A DNA stretch of 64,000 nucleotides from Mesobacterium_A hydrothermale (GTDB taxonomy: Bacteria; Pseudomonadota; Alphaproteobacteria; Rhodobacterales; Rhodobacteraceae), in assembly GCF_035818635.1 (NCBI RefSeq), contig NZ_JAYLLH010000009.1, positions 93,801 to 157,800 on the forward strand, written 5' to 3'. A model generated the notes under the pieces. That model worked only from the letters and a program-made list of their open reading frames with translations. It searched no databases and had not been told where the DNA came from. Made by a program: the position numbers and the translations under genes. Below, piece after piece: positions 35,464-43,770 of the stretch; position 1 is the first letter of the stretch; each line of letters begins with the position of its first letter.

Positions 35464-36957
35464 ATGCCGCAAAACCATCTGATCGACGCCCTGTCGCAGG
35501 GCCTGCGCGAAACGCCGGAGAAGCACTTCGTTGTTAACAAAGGAGCGCAGCGCAGCTATGCCGCGCTGTTCGATGGCGCCGCCCGTATGGCTGGCCGCCT
35601 TGTCGCGCTGGGCCTGGCTCCCGGTGATCGTGTCGCGGTGCAGGTGGAAAAATCGGTCGAGGCGTTACAGCTTTACCTGGCCACGGTGATGGCGGGCGGT
35701 GTCTTTCTGCCGCTCAACACCGCCTATACCGCGGATGAGGTTGCATATTTCCTGGGGGATGCCACGCCGCGGATTCTGGTCTGCGATCCTGCGCGCAAGG
35801 ATGCGCTGGCGCCGCATGCTGCCGGTGCCCGGGTGCTGACGATGGATGCGAATGGCGCAACCGATTTCGACTGGGCGGGGCAGGGGCCGTTGACCCCAGT
35901 CGCGCGCGGACCGCAGGACCTGGCGGCGATCCTTTATACCTCTGGCACCACGGGCCGGTCCAAGGGGGCGATGTTGAGCCATGCGAACCTGTTGTCGAAT
36001 TCGGAAACCCTGCGTGACTATTGGCGGTTCACATCTGACGACGTGTTGATCCACGCGCTGCCGATCTTTCACACCCATGGCCTGTTCGTCGCGACCAACG
36101 TTGCGCTTCTGGCTGGCGCGGCGATCCATTTCCTGCCGAAATTCGATGCCGACGCGATCGTGCATGCCATGCCAGGGGCCACCGCGCTGATGGGGGTGCC
36201 AACGTTCTACACCCGCCTTCTGGCTGACCCGCGCCTGACGCCAGAGCATGCGGCGAACATGCGGCTCTTCATCTCGGGCTCTGCGCCGCTGTTGGCCAGC
36301 ACGCACCGCGAGTGGGAGGCCAGGACCGGCCACCGGATCCTTGAACGTTATGGCATGACCGAAACCAACATGAACACGTCGAACCCCTATGAAGGCGAAC
36401 GCCGCGCGGGGACCGTGGGCTTTCCGTTGCCGGCAGTCGAACTGCGTGTCATGGCAAACGGGGCAGAGGTCGGGCCGGACGAGATCGGTGTGATCGAGGT
36501 GCGTGGCCCGAACGTGTTCCAGGGCTATTGGCAGATGCCGGAAAAAACCGCGGAAGAGTTGCGCCCGGACGGCTGGTTCATTACCGGCGATCAGGGGATG
36601 GTGGATGCCGACGGCTATGTCACCATCGTCGGTCGCGCCAAGGATATGATCATCACCGGCGGTTTCAACGTCTATCCGAAAGAAGTCGAGTCGCTGATCG
36701 ATGCTCAGCCCGGCGTCAAGGAAAGCGCCGTCATTGGTGTGCCACACCCGGACATGGGTGAAGGTGTGGTGGCAGTAGTTGTTGCCGAAGGGGAACTTGC
36801 TGTTGATGCGCTACAGGCCGCGATCGGGGAAAAGCTTGCCCGGTTCAAGCAGCCCCGCATCTGGCATCTTGTTGATGCTTTGCCGCGCAACACCATGGGA
36901 AAGGTCCAGAAAAAGGTGCTGCGCTATACGTATTCAGATGCATTCAAGGCGAAATAG
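35464..36957 (+). CDS. matB: Malonyl-CoA synthetase (acyl-CoA synthetase family)
   Basis: 497 residues from ATG 35464, with GGGGGA upstream. AMP-binding motifs: YTSGTTGRSKG at 158-168, ERYGMTETNMNTSNPYEGERR (A5 region; key residues GMTET), GWFITGDQG and IITGGFNVYPKEVE, with the adenylation Lys in NTMGKVQKK near the end. The combination MTETxMNTSNP-xEGxRRxGTVG is typical of MatB, which makes malonyl-CoA from malonate and ATP. Other short-chain acids are possible. The gene is divergent from the transglycosylase and convergent with the next gene (14 bp between stops). Confidence 0.9.
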   Translation: MPQNHLIDALSQGLRETPEKHFVVNKGAQRSYAALFDGAARMAGRLVALGLAPGDRVAVQVEKSVEALQLYLATVMAGGVFLPLNTAYTADEVAYFLGDATPRILVCDPARKDALAPHAAGARVLTMDANGATDFDWAGQGPLTPVARGPQDLAAILYTSGTTGRSKGAMLSHANLLSNSETLRDYWRFTSDDVLIHALPIFHTHGLFVATNVALLAGAAIHFLPKFDADAIVHAMPGATALMGVPTFYTRLLADPRLTPEHAANMRLFISGSAPLLASTHREWEARTGHRILERYGMTETNMNTSNPYEGERRAGTVGFPLPAVELRVMANGAEVGPDEIGVIEVRGPNVFQGYWQMPEKTAEELRPDGWFITGDQGMVDADGYVTIVGRAKDMIITGGFNVYPKEVESLIDAQPGVKESAVIGVPHPDMGEGVVAVVVAEGELAVDALQAAIGEKLARFKQPRIWHLVDALPRNTMGKVQKKVLRYTYSDAFKAK

Positions 36958-36971
36958 GGTCTGAAATTGCC

Positions 36972-37334
36972 TTATGCGCTGTCCGCGCAGTGCTGTCGGA
37001 AGGCGCGTTTGAGCATGTCCAGCTCGGTGCGCAGCAGGTCGATTTCAGCCCGCAAATCGTGGGCCAGCACGTCGCCGGCGACGATCGCAAAACTGCCCAA
37101 TGTCATGCCGTCCGCATCGCAGACAACGAATGTCTGTACACCGTCGCTGATTGCCGTCGCCGGGATCGGGACGCGCAGCGCCCATGCGCCCGGCGCGGTC
37201 TTGGTCAGTTCGACGCCGTCCAAACGTTGCCCCATATGACTGACGCTGACCCGCAGATCGCTGTCCGTGCCAGCGATCTCGCCATCCCAGATACCTTCAC
37301 GCAGGCGGGTCGGGGTCAGGGTGAAAAGTGTCAT
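36972..37334 (-). CDS. Small conserved protein of unknown function
   Basis: 120 residues from ATG 37334 (MTLFTLTPTRLREGIWDGEI). The first 85 residues are beta-rich and hydrophobic with few charges; the last 30 form an amphipathic helix (AHDLRAEIDLLRTELDMLKR) that could be a short coiled coil. There is no signal peptide. It starts 10 nt after the stop of the gene upstream and probably forms an operon with it. No family was recognised. Confidence 0.7.
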   Translation of the reverse strand: MTLFTLTPTRLREGIWDGEIAGTDSDLRVSVSHMGQRLDGVELTKTAPGAWALRVPIPATAISDGVQTFVVCDADGMTLGSFAIVAGDVLAHDLRAEIDLLRTELDMLKRAFRQHCADSA

Positions 37335-37343
37335 GGCGGTTCC

Positions 37344-38105
37344 CTAAAACTGTGCGCGCAGGCGGCGAGAGACCGTCAGGTCACGCAAGACGACCTGATT
37401 CATCGTCGGTCGGTCAAAGATCAGGTCGATCCAGGCGCTTTCCACCGGTGCGTCAGACATGCCGGACCCGGATAGGTCAAATTCGACCACACCACCGACG
37501 ACTTCTTGTACAAGTTGCTCGGCGTTCGGCCCCTGATGAAGGTTGAGCCGGGCAAAAATGTCCAGCGGGTGCTCGACCTCTGCCAGCAGGTCTATCTGTA
37601 CGATGTGTTCGCGGGTCAGCCCCTGCCGCGCCGCTGCGGGCAGATCGATGGCCAATGACAGGTAACTTCCGTCGAAGCGCAGAACATCCATTTGCAGGCC
37701 AAAAGCGGCCAGATCGGTGCCGCGCGTGTTGCGCCGCTGGCGCAAAGTCAGTTCCGACAAGGGGCAATCGTGAAACAACGCCACCTCTTCCCCGAACCGC
37801 GCACCACTGACGACACCGGCCACGCCCGGCAGCGGCATCGGTGCGCGCCACAGCCCCGGGCGCCAGGACCAGTCGGTACCGCGCGGCGTCGGAAACGAGG
37901 TCGAGCCGATCCGGGGCTTGGCCAGCCGTTCGTCAGCGGTGTGCAGAAACGCATTCAGCTGGTGGCGCACTTTCCGGGCGATGGTTCGGGTGTCGTGCAG
38001 CGCCTCAAGTGACAGCTGATCGGCCTGGATTGCGCGGCGCGTCCAGCGGCGCAGGGCGGCGCGGTCCATGAACTGGTCGATCCTGCTGTTGTCGCGTCCT
38101 GCCAT
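37344..38105 (-). CDS. Conserved protein of unknown function (possibly DUF6478)
   Basis: 253 residues from ATG 38105 with AGGGAC upstream; the frame to 38129 is not needed. The N-terminus is helical and Arg-rich (RIDQFMDRAALRRWTRRAI), the middle contains Trp and Pro (TDWSWRPGLWRAPMPLPG), and the end is beta-rich with LIFDRPTMNQVVLRDLTVSRRLRA. No membrane segment or catalytic motif is seen. I recall such proteins in Rhodobacterales as DUF6478, but cannot verify it. It sits between the small protein and a lipoprotein, in the same direction. Confidence 0.72.
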   Translation of the reverse strand: MAGRDNSRIDQFMDRAALRRWTRRAIQADQLSLEALHDTRTIARKVRHQLNAFLHTADERLAKPRIGSTSFPTPRGTDWSWRPGLWRAPMPLPGVAGVVSGARFGEEVALFHDCPLSELTLRQRRNTRGTDLAAFGLQMDVLRFDGSYLSLAIDLPAAARQGLTREHIVQIDLLAEVEHPLDIFARLNLHQGPNAEQLVQEVVGGVVEFDLSGSGMSDAPVESAWIDLIFDRPTMNQVVLRDLTVSRRLRAQF

Positions 38106-38132
38106 GGTGTCCCTGTACTTGCGGCCCAAAGT

Positions 38133-38903
38133 TTATTGCGAAGACCGGCCGCTGAACAATCGCCCGAAGACGCCAAGGCCAGGTAAAAGCCCCTGTTGCC
38201 CGGGCGATTCTGGTGCGGCACCTGAAATTGGTCCGGTGGCGGGGGCCTGTTTTGGGCTGTTTGCGCGGATCATGCCCACCGTATCCGCAAGGAACCGTGC
38301 GCCGTCCGGCCCGGCCAGCGCGCTGCCGCTTGGGGCATAGAGCGCCAGTCCGACCAGGTGATCGTTGACGTGCATCGCAGCCCGCCAGTGACGGGTGTCG
38401 CCATTGTCGATCACTTCGCTGCCGCCACCGCCCAGATGCGCCAGAACAGCGCCTTCGGCATCCAGCGCCTGCAAAAGCGGAACCTCCAGGCTGGCGGCAA
38501 GGGCTTCGGCGCTGGGCAGGTCGGGTTCTTTGCCGGTAGGGCCGATCGATGCGGTGACAACCACGGGCGTGACCACCGGACCGACCGCGCCATTGCTCAG
38601 GATGCGGCAGCTGGCAATCACGGCAAAGCCCTGTCGCCCACGGTCATCCAGCGTTTCGGGATCGACGCAATATCCACTTGGGCCTGCGATCACCACATCG
38701 CCATTGGCGACACGGGCGGTGGCCAAAGGTTTCGGGGCGCTGTTGAACAGCGCCCCGTTATCGGTATCGGTGGGCAGAAACGCGGCGAAGAATCCGCGTT
38801 TGGCAGGCGTTGCGTCACGCGCTTCGGGGGCCGAATTCGGCACCCCTGTTGTACAACCGGTCAAAACCAAGACCGCAATTGTTACCGCTGCCCCCCGGAT
38901 CAT
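38133..38903 (-). CDS. Putative lipoprotein of unknown function
   Basis: 256 residues from ATG 38903, 4 nt after the ilvD stop. The signal peptide ends in a lipobox LTGC (Cys17), so the mature protein is lipid-anchored, probably in the outer membrane or facing the periplasm. The rest has a beta-rich domain (about 55-215: YCVDPETLDDRGRQGFAVIASC, WRAAMHVNDHLVGLALYAP) and a Gly/Pro-rich tail. It contains few Cys. Function is unknown. Likely transcribed with ilvD upstream and the two unknown genes downstream. Confidence 0.75.
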   Translation of the reverse strand: MIRGAAVTIAVLVLTGCTTGVPNSAPEARDATPAKRGFFAAFLPTDTDNGALFNSAPKPLATARVANGDVVIAGPSGYCVDPETLDDRGRQGFAVIASCRILSNGAVGPVVTPVVVTASIGPTGKEPDLPSAEALAASLEVPLLQALDAEGAVLAHLGGGGSEVIDNGDTRHWRAAMHVNDHLVGLALYAPSGSALAGPDGARFLADTVGMIRANSPKQAPATGPISGAAPESPGQQGLLPGLGVFGRLFSGRSSQ

Positions 38904-38907
38904 CGGT

Positions 38908-40641
38908 TCACAGGTCGGCGTAAACGTGTTTTTCGTCCTTGCCGCCCGGATGGGTGACCGCGCCCTTGTAGGTCTCGCCCACCAGCTGCGCGTATTTCCA
39001 CAGGGCGCCCGAGGCATAGATGGTTTCGAGCGGGCCTTTCCAGGCTTCCTTGCGAGCGGCCAATTCATCATCGGTCAGCGCCACGTCGATCTTGCCTTCG
39101 ATGGCGTCGATGGTGATCACGTCACCGTTCTGGATCAGCGCGATCGGGCCGCCGTGCGCCGCTTCGGGCCCAACGTGGCCGACGCAGAAACCGCGGGTCG
39201 CGCCAGAGAACCGGCCATCTGTGATCAGCGCCACTTTCTTGCCCATGCCCTGACCGGACAGGGCCGCGGTGGTGGCCAGCATTTCGCGCATACCCGGGCC
39301 GCCTGCCGGGCCTTCATTGCGGATCACGATGACTTCGCCTTCTTCGTATTCCCGCTTCTTGACCGCTTCGAACGCGTCTTCTTCGCATTCGAACACGCGG
39401 GCCGGACCGGTAAAGCGCTGGTGCTGCATTTCCATGCCCGCGACCTTCACAATGGCACCTTGCGGGGCCAGGTTCCCCTTCAGGCCCACCACGCCGCCGG
39501 TGGCGGTGATCGGGGTTTCAACCGGGTAGATGACCTTGCCGTCGGCTTCGCCCTGGATCATGTCCAGTTCTTCGCCCATGGTTTTGCCGCTGGCGGTCAT
39601 GCAGTCTTCGTGGATCAGGCCCGCTTTGCGCAGTTCCTTCATCACAACAGGCACGCCGCCTGCCTCGTACAGGTCCTTGGCCACATATTGGCCGCCCGGC
39701 TTCAGATCGACGAAGTAGGGCGTATCGCGGAAGATTTCGCAAACGTCGTCAAGGAAGAAGTCAATCCCGGCTTCGTGCGCGATGGCAGGCAGGTGCAGTC
39801 CGGCATTGGTCGACCCGCCGGTGCAGGCCACGACGCGGGCCGCGTTTTCCAACGACTTGCGGGTGACGACATCGCGCGCACGGATGTTCCGCTCTACCAG
39901 GTCCATAACGGCCCGGCCCGAGGCTTCGCCATACTGGTCACGCGATTCATAAGGCGCGGGGGCGCCCGACGAATTCAACAACGCAAGGCCAATGGCTTCG
40001 GACACGCAGGCCATGGTGTTGGCGGTGAACTGGCCGCCGCAGGCACCGGCCGACGGGCAGGCCACGCGTTCGAGGATTTCCAGCTCTTCATCGGAATAGT
40101 CACCGGCCTGGTGACGGCCAACCGCTTCAAACACGTCCTGAACGGTCACGTCCTTGCCATGCAACCGGCCCGGCAGGATCGACCCGCCGTAGATGAAGAC
40201 CGATGGCACGTTCAAACGCACCATCGCCATCATCATGCCCGGCAGCGACTTGTCACAACCGGCAAGGCCGACAATCGCGTCATAGCAGTGGCCGCGCATC
40301 GTCAGTTCCACGGTGTCGGCAATCGCTTCGCGCGACGCAAGGGAACTGCGCATCCCTTCGTGACCCATCGCGATGCCGTCGGTCACGGTGATCGTGGTGA
40401 ATTCACGCGGGGTGCCGTAGGCCTGCTTCACACCCATCTTGACCGCTTGTGCCTGGCGGTTCAGCGCGATGTTACACGGCGCTGCCTCGTTCCAGCAGGT
40501 GGCCACGCCGACCAGCGGCTGATGGATTTCTTCCTCGGTCATGCCCATGGCATAATAGTAGGAACGATGCGGCGCGCGCGCGGGACCTTCGGTAACGTGG
40601 CGGCTGGGCAGTTTGGATTTGTCGAACGGTCGCTTGAGCAT
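38908..40641 (-). CDS. ilvD: Dihydroxy-acid dehydratase
   Basis: 577 residues. The iron-sulfur ligands are in [11 protein letters not shown] (Cys49), [11 protein letters not shown] (Cys129) and [17 protein letters not shown] (Cys near 201). The active-site regions [11 protein letters not shown] and [19 protein letters not shown] are clear. It converts 2,3-dihydroxy-isovalerate and -methylvalerate to the 2-oxo acids of valine and isoleucine synthesis. Divergent from accD across about 197 bp. Confidence 0.96.
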   Translation of the reverse strand: MLKRPFDKSKLPSRHVTEGPARAPHRSYYYAMGMTEEEIHQPLVGVATCWNEAAPCNIALNRQAQAVKMGVKQAYGTPREFTTITVTDGIAMGHEGMRSSLASREAIADTVELTMRGHCYDAIVGLAGCDKSLPGMMMAMVRLNVPSVFIYGGSILPGRLHGKDVTVQDVFEAVGRHQAGDYSDEELEILERVACPSAGACGGQFTANTMACVSEAIGLALLNSSGAPAPYESRDQYGEASGRAVMDLVERNIRARDVVTRKSLENAARVVACTGGSTNAGLHLPAIAHEAGIDFFLDDVCEIFRDTPYFVDLKPGGQYVAKDLYEAGGVPVVMKELRKAGLIHEDCMTASGKTMGEELDMIQGEADGKVIYPVETPITATGGVVGLKGNLAPQGAIVKVAGMEMQHQRFTGPARVFECEEDAFEAVKKREYEEGEVIVIRNEGPAGGPGMREMLATTAALSGQGMGKKVALITDGRFSGATRGFCVGHVGPEAAHGGPIALIQNGDVITIDAIEGKIDVALTDDELAARKEAWKGPLETIYASGALWKYAQLVGETYKGAVTHPGGKDEKHVYADL

Positions 40642-40838
40642 GACGCGCCTCCCAATGGCAGAAGATTTGTCCCGGAATACAAAAGCGCCCTTGACTGCAC
40701 AAGGATCAACGGCAGGTCAGAAGTGCCGCAGGGACGGTTTTCCTGTAGCATAGGCAAAGGCCCCCGGTACCGATATCATTGCAATTCGGCCCCGACCGGC
40801 TTAAGTCACCGCCAAATTGCAGCCGCTGGAACCGCCGC

Positions 40839-41762
40839 ATGAACTGGATCACCAACTATGTCCGTCCCCGGATCAACTCGATCTTTTCCCGCCGCGAGGT
40901 GCCGGAAAACCTGTGGTCGAAGTGCGATGGCTGCGGCACGATGCTGTTTCACCGGGAACTGTCGGACAACCTGAACGTCTGCACAAGCTGCGGCCACCAT
41001 ATGGGGATCACCCCGCGTGAACGGTTCCACGCGCTGTTCGACGGCGGCGTGTTCACCGAGGTGGCGGTGCCGGAACCGGTGGCCGACCCTCTGCAATTCC
41101 GCGACCAGAAGAAATATCCCGACCGTATGAAGGCAGCCCAGAAGGGCACTGGCGAAAAAGAAGCAATGCTGGTCGCCGAGGGCGAGATCCTGCGGACGCC
41201 TATCGTCGCGGCCGCCCAGGATTTCACCTTTATGGGGGGATCGATGGGGATGTACGTGGGCAACGCGATCATCGCCGCCGCCGAACGTGCTGTTGCCCTG
41301 CGTCGTCCGCTCGTGTTGTTTTCCGCCGCTGGTGGCGCGCGGATGCAGGAAGGTATCCTGAGCCTGATGCAGATGCCGCGCACCACCGTTGCCGTGCAGA
41401 TGCTGAAAGAGGCAAATCTGCCGTACATCGTTGTGCTGACCCATCCGACGACCGGAGGCGTCACCGCATCCTATGCCATGCTGGGGGATGTCCAGATCGC
41501 CGAACCCGGCGCGTTGATCTGTTTTGCCGGTCCGCGCGTGATTGAACAGACCATTCGCGAAAAGCTGCCCGAAGGGTTTCAGCGCGCTGAATACCTTCTG
41601 GAACACGGGATGCTGGACCGCGTGACAGACCGGCGCGAGCTGAAGGAAGAGCTGGCCACCATTATCCGCATGATGATGAAAATGACGCCGCCGATCAAAG
41701 GCGAATTGCCCGCGCCGTCCGGGTCGCCCGAATTGCCAACGCCGCAAGACGCCACGGAATGA
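40839..41762 (+). CDS. accD: Acetyl-CoA carboxylase, carboxyltransferase subunit beta
   Basis: 307 residues from ATG 40839 ([20 protein letters not shown]), the family start. A zinc ribbon is formed by Cys29, Cys32, Cys48 and Cys51 (KCDGCG ... CTSCGHH). The carboxyltransferase core carries [23 protein letters not shown] and [14 protein letters not shown]. With AccA it transfers carboxyl from biotin to acetyl-CoA, the first step of fatty acid synthesis. Its stop overlaps the folC ATG, a pairing common in proteobacteria. Confidence 0.96.
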   Translation: MNWITNYVRPRINSIFSRREVPENLWSKCDGCGTMLFHRELSDNLNVCTSCGHHMGITPRERFHALFDGGVFTEVAVPEPVADPLQFRDQKKYPDRMKAAQKGTGEKEAMLVAEGEILRTPIVAAAQDFTFMGGSMGMYVGNAIIAAAERAVALRRPLVLFSAAGGARMQEGILSLMQMPRTTVAVQMLKEANLPYIVVLTHPTTGGVTASYAMLGDVQIAEPGALICFAGPRVIEQTIREKLPEGFQRAEYLLEHGMLDRVTDRRELKEELATIIRMMMKMTPPIKGELPAPSGSPELPTPQDATE

Positions 41763-43033
41763 CCGCGCCGACATCTGACATCATCCTGCAACGGATGATG
41801 GCGCTGCACCCAAAGATCATTGATCTGACGCTGGACCGGGTCTGGCGCCTTCTGGCCGCGCTGGGCAATCCGCAACAGATCTTGCCGCCGGTCATCCACA
41901 TTGCCGGCACCAACGGCAAGGGCAGCACCCAGGCGATGATCCGGGCCGGGCTCGAAGCCGGTGGAAAACGCGTGCATGCCTACACTTCGCCCCACCTTGT
42001 GAAGTTCCACGAACGGATCCGCCTTGCCGGAGAGCTGATTTCCGAACCTGCGCTGACCGCGTTCCTGGACGAATGCTATGCCGCCAACGGCGGGGGCAGC
42101 ATCACCTATTTCGAGATCACAACCTGTGCCGCGCTGCTGGCTTTTGCCCGCACCCCGGCGGATTACACCCTGCTGGAGGTTGGCCTTGGCGGACGTCTGG
42201 ATGCGACCAATGTGGTTGACACGCCCGCGCTGACGATCATCACGCCGGTGTCCATCGACCATCAACAGTACCTTGGCGAAACGCTGGCGGAAATTGCCGG
42301 TGAGAAGGCCGGGATCGTGAAGCGCGGCGTGCCCTGCGTTGTCGGCCCGCAGCAGGATGAGGCGCTGGAGGTGATCGAAGCGCAAGCTGCCCGGCTGGGG
42401 GCGCCGCTGATCGTGCATGGTCAGCACTGGCATGTCTGGGAAGAACGCGGACGCATGGTCTATCAGGACGAAACCGGCCTGTTGGACCTGCCCTTGCCGA
42501 ACCTGCCCGGCGCGCATCAGGTGCAGAACGCCGGTGCGGCGCTGGCTGCATTGCGTCATATCGGGGTCGACGCAGAGGCCTGCGAAGCAGCGGTGACCAA
42601 CGCCTATTGGCCGGCCCGGATGCAGCGCCTTCGCCATGGTCCGCTGGTCGATGCCGCCCCGAAGGCCGAGATGTGGCTGGACGGCGGCCACAACCCCCAC
42701 GCAGGTCAGGCAATTGCGGCCTATCTGGCGCGCCAGCCGGAACGACCGACGCATCTGATTTGCGGCATGCTGAACACCAAGGACGTTGGCGGATATCTTG
42801 TGCATCTGGCCGACGTGGTCGACAGCCTGACCGCTGTCGACATCGCTGGCGAAATCAACACCCTGCCCGCTGCGGAAACCGCAGCTGCCGCCCGCAGGGT
42901 CGGGATTTCGGCCGAAACCGCGCCGTCGCTGGACAAAGCCGTTGCCGGGATCGTGGCCAGATCGCCGGCCGCGCGCATCCTGATTTGTGGTTCGCTCTAT
43001 CTGGCTGGGCAGGTTTTGCGCGAAAACGGCTGA
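41759..43033 (+). CDS. folC: Folylpolyglutamate synthase / dihydrofolate synthase
   Basis: 424 residues. The Mur-ligase type P-loop is [14 protein letters not shown] (about 47-60), followed by the omega-loop [36 protein letters not shown] and, later, [10 protein letters not shown]. It adds glutamate to dihydropteroate or folates. It is coupled to accD. No gene lies in the 324 bp downstream except a possible small protein (43153-43293). Confidence 0.95.
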   Translation: MTAPTSDIILQRMMALHPKIIDLTLDRVWRLLAALGNPQQILPPVIHIAGTNGKGSTQAMIRAGLEAGGKRVHAYTSPHLVKFHERIRLAGELISEPALTAFLDECYAANGGGSITYFEITTCAALLAFARTPADYTLLEVGLGGRLDATNVVDTPALTIITPVSIDHQQYLGETLAEIAGEKAGIVKRGVPCVVGPQQDEALEVIEAQAARLGAPLIVHGQHWHVWEERGRMVYQDETGLLDLPLPNLPGAHQVQNAGAALAALRHIGVDAEACEAAVTNAYWPARMQRLRHGPLVDAAPKAEMWLDGGHNPHAGQAIAAYLARQPERPTHLICGMLNTKDVGGYLVHLADVVDSLTAVDIAGEINTLPAAETAAAARRVGISAETAPSLDKAVAGIVARSPAARILICGSLYLAGQVLRENG

Positions 43034-43069
43034 TTCGACGAGAAACCGTGGTTTGCGAATCACCAGATG

Positions 43070-43098
43070 TTGACTGATTCGATTCGCTTCTCCTATAC
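43070..43098 (+). promoter_or_regulatory. Sigma-70-type promoter downstream of folC
   Basis: TTGACT (43070-43075), a 17-bp spacer and CTATAC (43093-43098). A transcript would start near 43105 and end at the terminator at 43323-43348, giving about 240 nt with no larger gene in it. Confidence 0.6.
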
Positions 43099-43152
43099 GT
43101 TGACGAAACGCCATCGGAATGTGTTGGGTATGGCGCGTCGGGGGACATCTGT

Positions 43153-43293
43153 ATGTATTGTGTCAAGGCAGCTGTGCAGGCCTTACCGTGTCAGCGCTTC
43201 GCGTCGAGCAGCGAACACCCCCCATTTCCGGAATCCGAAAACGCCCCGTACCTTGCAGCAGCCGCAGGTCAAGCGGGAAGTTTCGGTTCGTAA
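43153..43293 (+). CDS. Possible small protein (46 residues)
   Basis: The frame starts ATG TAT TGT with GGGGGA 7 nt upstream and ends at TAA 43291. It is a 46-residue peptide (start MYCVKAAVQALPC, end AAAAGQAGSFGS), without a membrane segment, with two Cys and a Ser/Pro/Glu-rich centre. It lies wholly inside a short unit with its own promoter (43070-43098) and terminator (43323-43348). I do not recognise it. The unit could instead be a non-coding RNA. Coding potential is not proven. Confidence 0.4.
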   Translation: MYCVKAAVQALPCQRFASSSEHPPFPESENAPYLAAAAGQAGSFGS

Positions 43294-43322
43294 GCAGGCA
43301 GAACTGCAAACGAGCAGACCTT

Positions 43323-43348
43323 GGGGGCCGACGGGCCCCCTCTTTTTT
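43323..43348 (+). terminator. Rho-independent terminator
   Basis: GGGGGCC-GACG-GGCCCCC with a T-rich run (TCTTTTTT) on the plus strand only. It closes the short unit downstream of folC and protects the convergent cueR end. Confidence 0.88.
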
Positions 43349-43357
43349 GCGCGGGGC

Positions 43358-43756
43358 TCAAGGCGCGCCCAGTTGTTCGGCCAGATCTTGAAGGATCGGG
43401 CAATCTGGCCGGTTGTCACCCTTGCAGCACGAAACCAACCCGGCCAGCGTGTCGCGCATGGATTGCAGCTGCGCGATCTTTTCGTCGATCCGCACAAGGT
43501 TTTCCTGTGCGATCCGTTTTACATCCGCGCTGGCGCGTTTCTTGTCTTCGTACAGCGCCATCAGCGCCCGGCAATCTTCGATCGAAAAGCCCAGCGCCCT
43601 GGCCCGGCCCAGAAACGCAAGCTTGTGCAGGTCGCTTTCCTGAAAGCTGCGGTACCCGTTCGACAGCCGTTGCGGTGTGATCAGCCCGATGTCTTCGTAA
43701 TATCGGATGGTTTTGGCCGGCAGACCCGACCGTTCCGCAACTTGACCGATGTTCAT
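43358..43756 (-). CDS. cueR: CueR, copper-responsive MerR-family activator
   Basis: 132 residues. The MerR winged helix is MNIGQVAERSGLPAKTIRYYEDIGLI (about 1-26), followed by the long dimer helix and a C-terminal metal loop with CCKGDNRPDCPIL, which fits the two-Cys Cu(I) site of CueR rather than the longer loops of other MerR proteins. It distorts the 19-bp-spacer promoter of copA to activate it on Cu(I), Ag(I) or Au(I). It follows copA by 14 bp in the same direction, so it is autoregulated through the copA promoter. Confidence 0.93.
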   Translation of the reverse strand: MNIGQVAERSGLPAKTIRYYEDIGLITPQRLSNGYRSFQESDLHKLAFLGRARALGFSIEDCRALMALYEDKKRASADVKRIAQENLVRIDEKIAQLQSMRDTLAGLVSCCKGDNRPDCPILQDLAEQLGAP

Positions 43757-43770
43757 TGTGCCTCTCCTGA

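Noticed and set aside
38395..40842. Plus-strand open frame of 815 codons
   Set aside because: Runs opposite the lipoprotein gene and ilvD, both well supported; high Arg/His/Gly composition without domain.
43119..43391. Plus-strand frame of 90 codons spanning the gap after folC
   Set aside because: It runs straight through the terminator at 43323-43348 and into cueR; the 46-residue frame inside the unit is the more plausible one.
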